DNA of 7,844 nt from Candidatus Cloacimonadota bacterium (GTDB lineage Bacteria > Cloacimonadota > Cloacimonadia > Cloacimonadales > WRIO01). Positions 1 through 5,493 of this stretch are shown here, piece after piece. The notes under the pieces are model-generated. The model ran no database searches, was not told where the DNA came from, and saw only the letters and a list, made by a program, of their open reading frames with translations. A program made the translations under genes and the position numbers. The first letter of the stretch is position 1, and every line of letters begins with the position of its first letter. The DNA is taken from positions 1 through 7,844 of the forward strand of contig JALNXV010000158.1 in the NCBI GenBank assembly GCA_023230175.1, read 5' to 3'.

Positions 1-425
1 TATATCTGGAATCCATTGTTTAGATTTAACATGTGCATTTGATTGAACTTCAAATAGCAAATCATCGCTTTCAGCAAATGGATTAAACGCAATGCGGATA
101 TGAATTTCTTTATAATCTTTATCGACAACTTTTTTACCACCTAAAGCTGTCATGAGTGCAGTCACTCTTTGTTGTCCATCAATTAGAATTTTCTTTCCAA
201 TCGATGTACCGCCATCTTTAAGTTTCACATCATTATTTTGCCAAATAATCAAGTATCCTGTGGGGTAGCCATGATATAAGGAATCAATTAAATCCCTTAC
301 TTGGCTTGCTCTCCATACAAAGGGTCTTGGATTTCTGGAATAGCAATATCACCAGCATCGATAAACGAAAGGATTTGTTTAACTGGATATTGGGTTATGG
401 AATACTTATCAAATGCATCATACAT
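1..425 (-). pseudogene. DUF262 (GmrSD N-terminal-like) protein, frameshifted, 3' end beyond window
   Basis: Reading leftwards from an ATG at 425-423, the frame gives MYDAFDKYSITQYPVKQILS and continues to IPEIQ. It then runs into a TAA at 299-297, giving only 42 residues. Shifting by one base at about 325-329 restores a continuous frame to the window edge: [20 protein letters not shown], then [18 protein letters not shown] and [19 protein letters not shown]. Joined, these give the DUF262 hallmarks IPEIQRPFVW and [12 protein letters not shown]262 is the ParB/Srx-like domain of GmrS/GmrSD-type modification-dependent restriction enzymes and related defence proteins. Only about 140 of what are typically several hundred residues are visible, so the partner or HNH domains cannot be judged. 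An AGGTGA ribosome binding site lies 7 nt before the ATG. The missing base may be a real inactivating mutation or an assembly error; the local sequence CCAAGACC is not a canonical slippery site. The family call is firm; the pseudogene status depends on that one base. Confidence 0.85.
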
Positions 426-635
426 AAAAAAATCACCTCGTTAACTTATGTTTGTATTATTAAATATAACTAATGAAAAAAGCAACACAAATAAACATGT
501 GTGCTCTCTCATTGTGAAGATTTTATTAGAATCACTCATACTTCACTTAAGATTATAACAATTATAGCATGAATGCGCTTTCACAAGTATTTCTTTGTTG
601 AAGTAAAATATAAATATCTTCTTACTAACTATTAA
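426..635. other. Divergent intergenic region without a supportable gene
   Basis: Between the DUF262 start and the WYL remnant, no frame on either strand has both a good start with a ribosome binding site and useful length. The longest plus-strand reading (about 37 codons from an ATG near 448) has no ribosome binding site and lies opposite the DUF262 leader. A 20-codon reading from the ATG at 573 is in the same frame as the WYL remnant but stops at TAA 633-635. It shows no helix-turn-helix or other recognisable N-terminus. The missing 5' end of the WYL gene would be expected here and is not visible. Confidence 0.6.
463..490 (-). promoter_or_regulatory. Possible promoter of the DUF262 gene
   Basis: On the minus strand, TATATT (468-463) matches the -10 consensus at 5 of 6 positions. 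TTGTGT (490-485) lies 16 bp upstream as a weak -35. It sits about 38 nt before the DUF262 ATG. In such AT-rich DNA this match could be chance. Confidence 0.3.
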
Positions 636-1286
636 ACATTTTCTCTAATAAAAGCATTCTTTATTCGTTGTGTATTTGAAAATTATGCTCGCTTTACCAT
701 TAGAGAAAGAGAAAAAATATATTATGCCGCTTTAATAAAGGTTTGGGACAGAATTTCTAAATCAAACGGAATAATTCGATATAGATATAGAGAATTGTAT
801 GAATCGATAGTTCCATTAAGAGTTGTATTTAATGAAAATACACAAAGGCACTATATTTTGGGATACATACTAGGAGCAAATATCCCTCGGGTAAGGCAGC
901 TGAAAAACTTTACAAATGATTATAAACTGGATGATGGATATTATAAATTGACTCAAGATGAGATTAATCTTATAGAAGAATATTATCTAAAGAATTATTA
1001 TGAAAATGATGATTCAAATGATTCTGAAAAAATTTATATTGTAAGATTTACAGAATTAGGTTTAAAACAATTTGAACTCAATACTCATGGTCGACCTAGA
1101 ACAAGTTCTCCCAAGGACGCTATTATTAAATCCTTTACAAGTACGGACAAAAAAATGTTAAGCTATTTTTTAAAATTTGGCCCAAATATCGAGATTCAAT
1201 CGCCACCAAATGCTCGTGAATTATTTAAAAATGTTTTCAAATTATCTTTGAGAATTTACGAAGATTATAATAAATTAGATAATTAA
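636..1286 (+). pseudogene. WYL-domain transcriptional regulator, 5'-truncated remnant
   Basis: The frame is open from just after a TAA at 633-635 to the TAA at 1284-1286, about 216 residues. The first 53 codons contain no ATG, GTG or TTG. The only conventional start is a TTG at 795 with no good ribosome binding site, and it would cut into the conserved region. Residues 1-50 (FFIRCVFENYARFTIREREK onward) look like the helical segment before a WYL domain. Residues 49-80 carry the WYL-type core IVPLRVVF and QRHYILGYI, with H-Y-I at the W-Y-L positions. The last about 70 residues (MLSYFLKFGPNIEIQSPPNA, then ELFKNVFKLSLRIYEDY) fit the WCX extension that follows WYL. WYL proteins usually have an N-terminal DNA-binding domain, run to about 300 residues, and act as ligand-sensing regulators, many in phage-defence loci. 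No DNA-binding domain is visible here, so a working repressor is unlikely. It diverges from the broken DUF262 gene and may once have controlled it (inference). Confidence 0.7.
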
Positions 1287-1306
1287 TAATTTTCATAGTT
1301 ATAATT

Positions 1307-1341
1307 AAAAAAGCAATCATCATTGAGATGGTTGCTTTTTT
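1307..1341. terminator. Bidirectional intrinsic terminator between convergent genes
   Basis: AAAAAAGCAATCATC (1307-1321), a 5-nt loop ATTGA, then GATGGTTGCTTTTTT (1327-1341). The arms pair over 15 positions with a single T-G wobble. The A-tract on one side and the T-tract on the other let it work in both directions: for the plus-strand WYL remnant ending at 1286, and for the minus-strand transcript of the 104-residue gene ending at 1435. Confidence 0.88.
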
Positions 1342-1373
1342 AGGTATTTAAAATATAAAAATAAAATTTGCTT

Positions 1374-1407
1374 CTTCAAATTTAAATAAATAATAATATA
1401 TTTGAAG
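1374..1407. repeat. Short inverted repeat in AT-rich spacer
   Basis: CTTCAAAT (1374-1381) and ATTTGAAG (1400-1407) are perfect complements separated by 18 nt of A/T. It lies downstream of the 104-residue gene. It has no U-tract in the expected place, so it is at most a weak 3'-end hairpin. Confidence 0.35.
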
Positions 1408-1434
1408 CTAAATTAAAGCCAAAAAATTGCTTAA

Positions 1435-1749
1435 TTATTGATTCAATATCTTAAGTAGAATTGCATCTGCCATTTCTTTGATTTTAGTAGAATGTAATCC
1501 GCAAAAATTTTTATGTTTATCCAATTGTTTCATATCCAAAACTTCATTCAGCCAGATGACATGGTATTGTTTTGATTTGTTATAATTATTTGTTCTTTGT
1601 TGTACTGATAAATCACTAAACTTGGGGTTTTTCCATGCTAAATGTTTATGATCAACATAATTGAAATACGAAAAGGAAACAAACCAAGCTGCACCAATTT
1701 TACTTAGTATTTCTCCACCTTCAAAATTAAAATCATGCCCTTTCGCCAT
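1435..1749 (-). CDS. Hypothetical protein, 104 aa, unrecognised
   Basis: The ATG at 1749-1747 is preceded by GGAGGT 4 nt upstream, a strong ribosome binding site that makes this frame credible as a real gene; it ends in TAA. The protein starts MAKGHDFNFEGGEILSKIGA. It is rich in aromatic, Lys and Asn residues (AAWFVSFSYFNYVDHKH at 20-36, QYHVIWLNEVLD at 61-72), has one Cys at residue 83, and has a basic helical C-terminus ending in AILLKILNQ. There is no signal peptide, no clear membrane segment and no motif I can name. It starts 51 bp downstream of the sigma factor stop. A TATAAT lies immediately upstream of the ribosome binding site, so it could be transcribed alone or by read-through from the sigma gene. 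I assign no function. It could be a small accessory protein or a fragment of a larger domain. Confidence 0.7.
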   Translation of the reverse strand: MAKGHDFNFEGGEILSKIGAAWFVSFSYFNYVDHKHLAWKNPKFSDLSVQQRTNNYNKSKQYHVIWLNEVLDMKQLDKHKNFCGLHSTKIKEMADAILLKILNQ

Positions 1750-1762
1750 TTTTACCTCCGTT

Positions 1763-1794
1763 ATTATATTTTATTTGAATAAATCAATTGATTT
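1763..1794 (-). promoter_or_regulatory. TATAAT box and 14-bp palindrome upstream of the 104-aa gene
   Basis: On the minus strand a perfect TATAAT (1768-1763) lies only 13 nt before the ATG. Upstream, AAATCAATTGATTT (1781-1794) is a perfect 14-bp palindrome covering the position a -35 would occupy; the hexamer 17 bp away (TCAATT) is a poor -35. The arrangement suggests a promoter that needs an activator at the palindrome or is blocked there, or else a chance AT-rich match. If the box is used, transcription would start inside or next to the ribosome binding site. Confidence 0.35.
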
Positions 1795-1800
1795 GATAGA

Positions 1801-2715
1801 CTAATAAGTCGTCATTAATTTGCGTAATTTCTTTATTGCTTTACTTTCAAGTTGTCTAACTCGCTCTCTGGTTATACTAAAAATCTTACCTATTTCTTCC
1901 AAAGTCTTTTTATCGGATTCAATCCCATATCTCATTTTAATAATTTCTCTTTCTCGCTTCTCTAATTCTTCTAAAACACTATGAACATAAGCTTCGAGAA
2001 CTTTATAATTATGGAATTCCTCTGGAGTAGGATTTTTAGTATCTCTTACAACATCTAAAAGTGTAGAATCATCTTCACCAACAGATTGATCAATCGATAT
2101 CGCGTCTGCATTATAAAGCTCCAGCATTTTTAACGTTGACACAGGAATACCGCTGATTTCTGATATGATTTCGATATCAGGTTCCATACCGTGTTCATTT
2201 GCATAATGTCTTTTTACTTTTCTAACAGCTGATAGCATATCATGAATATAAACCGGAAGCCTAATCGTTCTAGAAGTATCAGAAATTGAGCGTGAAATGG
2301 CTTGTCTAATCCACCAAGTTGCGTAAGTGGAAAACTTAAATCCTCTTTCAACTTGAAATCGGTCAACTGCTTTCATAAGTCCCATCGAACCATCTTGAAT
2401 GAGATCTGCTAATTCTAAATTAGAGTGTGCATATTTTTTGGCAATACTTACGACTAATCTCATATTCGCCAAAATCATCTTGTCCCTTGCTTTTTGTCCA
2501 TTTAGGATAACTTTTTCATCAAGAGATCCACGTGAACTCTTTATCGTATTCGCAAGTTCGATTTCTTCTTCTCTCGTCAAAAGTTTCACTTGACCAATAT
2601 CTTTTAAGTAAAGGCCTAGAGAATCATTTAAATTTACATCTCTTGATTTAAATAAAACATTCTCAATTTGATCCAATTCAAAATCACTTGGTTCTTTTTC
2701 AATGTTAAGTTCCAA
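1801..2715 (-). CDS. RpoD-like sigma-70 family RNA polymerase sigma factor (alternative/secondary)
   Basis: It directs RNA polymerase to promoters. Numbered from the upstream ATG at 2763, region 1.2 is at about 47-78 (DSLGLYLKDIGQVKLLTREE). Region 2 is at about 91-171, with LIQDGSMGLMKAVDRF (core binding), then FSTYATWWIRQAISRSISD and RTIRLP (-10 melting and recognition). Region 3 with the 3.2 finger (SIDQSVGEDDSTLLDVV) follows, and region 4 is at about 255-320, ending in the -35-reading helix TLEEIGKIFSITRERVRQLE. There is no region 1.1. Housekeeping RpoD normally has ITRAIADQARTIRIPVHM where this has ISRSISDTSRTIRLPVYI, so I read it as a secondary RpoD-like sigma. A sole primary sigma of an unusual lineage cannot be excluded. 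Start choice: the frame extends to an ATG at 2763-2761, but that ATG has no ribosome binding site and lies inside a perfect promoter. AAGGAG followed 6 nt later by TTG at 2715-2713 is much better and gives 304 residues. It lies downstream of VIT-vWA with no clear terminator between. Confidence 0.9.
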   Translation of the reverse strand: MELNIEKEPSDFELDQIENVLFKSRDVNLNDSLGLYLKDIGQVKLLTREEEIELANTIKSSRGSLDEKVILNGQKARDKMILANMRLVVSIAKKYAHSNLELADLIQDGSMGLMKAVDRFQVERGFKFSTYATWWIRQAISRSISDTSRTIRLPVYIHDMLSAVRKVKRHYANEHGMEPDIEIISEISGIPVSTLKMLELYNADAISIDQSVGEDDSTLLDVVRDTKNPTPEEFHNYKVLEAYVHSVLEELEKREREIIKMRYGIESDKKTLEEIGKIFSITRERVRQLESKAIKKLRKLMTTY

Positions 2716-2721
2716 TGTATT

Positions 2722-2727
2722 CTCCTT
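2722..2727 (-). promoter_or_regulatory. Ribosome binding site that decides the sigma factor start
   Basis: AAGGAG (2727-2722, minus strand) lies 6 nt before TTG 2715-2713. The alternative ATG at 2763 is preceded only by TTATTTAGAT, with no purine-rich match. This places the start at the TTG. Confidence 0.75.
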
Positions 2728-2754
2728 ATAAAGTTTAGTTTTATCATATTCGTC

Positions 2755-2782
2755 ATTATACATATCTAAATAACTTTGTCAA
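2755..2782 (-). promoter_or_regulatory. Perfect-consensus sigma-A promoter of the sigma factor gene
   Basis: On the minus strand TTGACA (2782-2777), a 16-bp spacer, then TATAAT (2760-2755): 12 of 12 consensus positions. The expected start of transcription is near 2748, giving a leader of about 33 nt to the TTG start at 2715. The -10 box covers what would be codons 2-3 of a frame begun at the ATG at 2763, so a transcript from this promoter cannot use that ATG. Confidence 0.82.
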
Positions 2783-2798
2783 TCATCAATTTCAAGAT

Positions 2799-4835
2799 TT
2801 AATGGTTTTTAAATAATGTTTTTATCTCTTCTTGAACTCCTTTTAACAATTGATCATAAATCAATCGATCCAAAGATTTAATTTCATTGATAAGTTCTAT
2901 TGCTGTAATGGATATGACATCCTCGCTACTTATTTTTATAATTATATCATTGATTTCTAAAATTAAAGATTTAATGGTTTTGAATTCTCCTGATTCGATT
3001 GCGTCAATAAGTTCTAATAATTTGATTTCTAGAGCTTCTTCGTTTTCATCATAATCAAATGGTTCATACTGTGAAGGGTCTGCATAAGCAAAATAATTGC
3101 CTACATCTTCTACAAGTTGAGGAGAAAACATATCCATCGCGCTGAAAGAATCGAAACTATTCATAACAGGTGTTTCTTCAATTTGTGGAACATCATAAAC
3201 TTTTTGATCTCTTTCATTAATTGCTAAAAATGATGTATATTTTGAATCAATTTGATGTTCTATAGCTGTTTTGATAATCAATTTTTTATATCCATCCGAT
3301 TTAGTTAAATCTCTACTCATTAATGATTCATAATAGTTTATTTTCCGCGATGCGAAAACCTTATTTAACTCAATATTTGTTTCTTTGACGTCTTCTTTCT
3401 TAATCACAGTAACAGTGTTATCAATGGTTACTAAGATATCTTCATTTAAATGATCAAGCTTTAATATCGCAGTCCAATATTCATAATTGAATGCAACATC
3501 AGAATAGATATATCGGTCCAATTCTTTATTATTTGTTGTAAGTTTTACTTTGGCTGAGATTGCACTGTTGATATTTGAAAAAGCTCTAATCAGTTTGTTC
3601 GTAAAATGACTTTCATCAGGTGCAAAATAATAAGCTTTACCGCGACCTGCTTTTGCTATTTTATCTAAAAATGATTCATTGACATTCATATCTAGTCCAA
3701 ATAGAAACAAATGGTTGTTTTTTATGTTTTGTAAAACTTGGTTAGAAATATACTCTTCATTCCCCACTTGTCCATCTGTAATTAAAATAATGTTCGCATT
3801 GTTAGAAAGAGTGAGTGATTTTTTTAAAGCTCCAAGAATTTCAGTACCACCCATATTTGCAGAAAGAGAATTTATGTAATCTTTTAATTCTTTTCTTACA
3901 CTAACTACAGTTTTTAATGTATTAAATAGAACATCATATGTGCTACCAAATGATATGATTTCGATCAGATCATCGGGTTCTAGTTGTGCGAGTGCAGCGT
4001 TCAATAAATCCTTGACGGCATTCATATTCCGCCCTTCCATCGATCCTGATCGATCAATCACAAATATGTATTTCTTTGGAGATATATGTTGTGGTTCTTC
4101 CAGTTTAGGCATCACATCAACTAATAGATAATGCCCATTTATGAGTGCGGTTGTTTTGAATTCATTATCTAATTTTATTTCTAGCTTAAAATCACGATTT
4201 AATTTATTGTTCAAACTAACCACTTGTTTATTATTCATAACTTTGATGGTATGTGAAGAAGAATCAATATCTTTAACTGATAAATTATCTTCAATATTGA
4301 TGATAAAATCACAGGAATAACTTACTTTATCATCTCTAATCAATTGATTCGATATGATATCATTATATCTTTGTCCAACAAGGGTTGGTAATAATATATC
4401 GATTTGATTATCATAAACATCACACGTTTCAAGATAACCAATGGTTATTTTGACAAGTTCATTTGGCATGACTCGACCTAAAGACATTTTAAAAATATTA
4501 GAGTCAACATTCTCCATCAAGTAAGCAGAATCCCCACTAGCAATTGCTTGTTGGTATTCTTGATGAGCTTGTTCCTTTTCTTTGACAACACCTTTTAATT
4601 CTTTATCACCAATATTAGCTCTAAATGATGTGACGGTTGCTCCGGCTTTTAAAGGAAATGTATAGTAAATTTCTACAGATTGATCAGCATTCAAATTCAA
4701 ATATTCTTGTTCAACAGTCCAAGTATTAAACTTGCCTACGATATGGCCAGTATAAATGACTTTTGTAAGTGATATATTACTTTCTTCATCTAAAATGTTA
4801 AATGATATGACTTGATCATTACTTTTGTTTTTCAT
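2799..4835 (-). CDS. VIT and von Willebrand factor A domain protein, cytoplasmic
   Basis: A 678-residue protein. The VIT (vault/inter-alpha-trypsin) domain is at about 7-138: TKVIYTGHIVGKFNTWTVEQ, YYTFPLKAGATVTSF, LKGVVKEKEQAHQEYQQA and IFKMSLGRVMPNELVKITIG. The vWA domain is at about 252-420 and its metal-ion-dependent adhesion site looks complete: DRSGS (D261, S263, S265), T331 in GGTEI and D354 in LITDGQ. Residues 425-545 form a beta-rich extension. Residues 546-600 are an acidic, aromatic, Met/Ser-rich linker. Residues 600-678 are predicted helical. There is no signal peptide or membrane segment, so it should stay in the cytoplasm, unlike animal inter-alpha-trypsin chains. vWA-VIT proteins bind partners through a divalent metal; the partner is unknown. 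GGAGGA lies 5 nt before the ATG, inside the 13-nt gap after the MerR gene, so the two are co-transcribed. Domain calls are firm; the role is unknown. Confidence 0.93.
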   Translation of the reverse strand: MKNKSNDQVISFNILDEESNISLTKVIYTGHIVGKFNTWTVEQEYLNLNADQSVEIYYTFPLKAGATVTSFRANIGDKELKGVVKEKEQAHQEYQQAIASGDSAYLMENVDSNIFKMSLGRVMPNELVKITIGYLETCDVYDNQIDILLPTLVGQRYNDIISNQLIRDDKVSYSCDFIINIEDNLSVKDIDSSSHTIKVMNNKQVVSLNNKLNRDFKLEIKLDNEFKTTALINGHYLLVDVMPKLEEPQHISPKKYIFVIDRSGSMEGRNMNAVKDLLNAALAQLEPDDLIEIISFGSTYDVLFNTLKTVVSVRKELKDYINSLSANMGGTEILGALKKSLTLSNNANIILITDGQVGNEEYISNQVLQNIKNNHLFLFGLDMNVNESFLDKIAKAGRGKAYYFAPDESHFTNKLIRAFSNINSAISAKVKLTTNNKELDRYIYSDVAFNYEYWTAILKLDHLNEDILVTIDNTVTVIKKEDVKETNIELNKVFASRKINYYESLMSRDLTKSDGYKKLIIKTAIEHQIDSKYTSFLAINERDQKVYDVPQIEETPVMNSFDSFSAMDMFSPQLVEDVGNYFAYADPSQYEPFDYDENEEALEIKLLELIDAIESGEFKTIKSLILEINDIIIKISSEDVISITAIELINEIKSLDRLIYDQLLKGVQEEIKTLFKNH

Positions 4836-4848
4836 TGATATCCTCCGA

Positions 4849-5247
4849 TTAGATATTGTTAATCACTTTTTTAATATAATTCACTAAAGTCTCAATCTTT
4901 GCTTTATCCAAGACATCCTCTCTTATACTAAGTTCAATTCCAGGTATAACCATTACTTTTCGAAATAGTTGTTCCTTATTACTGATTTCATCTTCTACTT
5001 TTGAATCTAGATTAACTTCCACTTCATGATTTAGTAATTTGTCTCTAATCACATCAAGTGGTAAATACTGCTCTTGATATGCTTTAATTAACTTTAATTC
5101 TTTCAGATTGATTTCTGAGTAATAACTATATATTCCATCTTCCTTAGGTGGTGTAAGTAATCCTTTGCTTACGTAGTATCGAATTGTTCTTACAGTGACA
5201 TTAGCAGCTTCGGCTAATTCACTGATTTTATATTTAGTTGTTTCCAT
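4849..5247 (-). CDS. MerR-family transcriptional regulator
   Basis: A 132-residue protein. The MerR winged helix-turn-helix is at about 7-70: YKISELAEAANVTVRTIRYY, then the wing around SKGLLTPPKEDGIYSYYSE and the helices LKELKLIKAYQEQYLPLDVI. The rest is a short coiled segment (about 80-98) and a C-terminal tail including VMVIPGIELSIRED (99-111). It has no Cys, so it is not a thiol-based metal or redox sensor of the MerR/CueR/SoxR kind, and the tail is too short for a large drug-binding domain. The signal is therefore unknown; it may be contact with the VIT-vWA protein (inference). AAGGAGG lies about 8 nt before the ATG. The promoter carries a dyad of the type MerR proteins bind, which points to autoregulation of the MerR/VIT-vWA operon. 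Confidence 0.93.
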   Translation of the reverse strand: METTKYKISELAEAANVTVRTIRYYVSKGLLTPPKEDGIYSYYSEINLKELKLIKAYQEQYLPLDVIRDKLLNHEVEVNLDSKVEDEISNKEQLFRKVMVIPGIELSIREDVLDKAKIETLVNYIKKVINNI

Positions 5248-5292
5248 AATTTGCCTCCTTAACTCACGAGTGGAAATCTATTCATCAATTGT

Positions 5293-5320
5293 ATTTTACA
5301 CTATTACGTAACAATGTCAA
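5293..5320 (-). promoter_or_regulatory. MerR operon promoter with imperfect 26-bp dyad operator
   Basis: On the minus strand TTGACA (5320-5315), a 16-bp spacer, then TAAAAT (5298-5293). Centred at 5307/5308, the half-sites TTGACATTGTTAC and GTAATAGTGTAAA are complementary at 10 of 13 positions, with a perfect TTACGTAA core in the spacer. MerR regulators typically bind dyads lying between the -35 and -10. Classical activated MerR promoters have 19-20 bp spacers; the 16 bp here is short, so repression is as likely as activation. Expected transcription start is about 38 nt before the MerR ATG. Confidence 0.7.
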
Positions 5321-5352
5321 TAGCAATGATCAATTATTATCGCAAGTTAAAA

Positions 5353-5367
5353 ATTCATCTGATGAAT
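5353..5367. repeat. 15-bp inverted repeat ATTCATC-T-GATGAAT
   Basis: Two perfect 7-bp arms around one central T, lying between the helicase terminator and the MerR promoter. ATTCATC recurs once at 5280-5286, near the expected MerR transcription start. It may be a protein-binding site; no protein is implicated by the sequence itself. Confidence 0.4.
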
Positions 5368-5373
5368 ATAAAG

Positions 5374-5394
5374 AAAAAAGCGACATGAGTCGCT
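5374..5394 (-). terminator. Intrinsic terminator of the helicase transcript
   Basis: On the minus strand AGCGAC, loop TCAT, GTCGCT, followed by a run of six T. The 6-bp stem is perfect and GC-rich for this genome. It lies about 100 nt after the helicase stop and isolates that gene from the MerR operon. Confidence 0.8.
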
Positions 5395-5493
5395 CATATT
5401 CTGATCCATTTTCTTGATAAACCATAAAATATATAAAACTTGGTAATCAATTGTTTCAAAAATATTGAAAATCTTCATTCATATCACGGGCAA

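Noticed and set aside
320..332. Programmed -1 frameshift in the DUF262 gene
   Set aside because: CCAAGACC does not match an X-XXY-YYZ slippery heptamer, and this family is not known for recoding.
448..560. Roughly 37-codon plus-strand frame in the divergent spacer
   Set aside because: No ribosome binding site, no homology signal, and it overlaps the DUF262 leader and promoter area.
795..1286. A 163-aa gene starting at TTG 795 as a complete protein
   Set aside because: The frame upstream to 636 encodes conserved-looking family sequence and the TTG has no good ribosome binding site, so it is an internal codon of a truncated gene.
2399..2593. 64-codon plus-strand reading frame
   Set aside because: It lies wholly opposite the conserved region 1.2-2 coding sequence of the sigma factor, has no ribosome binding site and no recognisable motif; it is an antisense shadow.
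3679..4131. Two plus-strand frames of 63-66 codons (3679-3879 and 3940-4131)
   Set aside because: Both are antisense to the vWA domain of the VIT-vWA gene and have no ribosome binding site.
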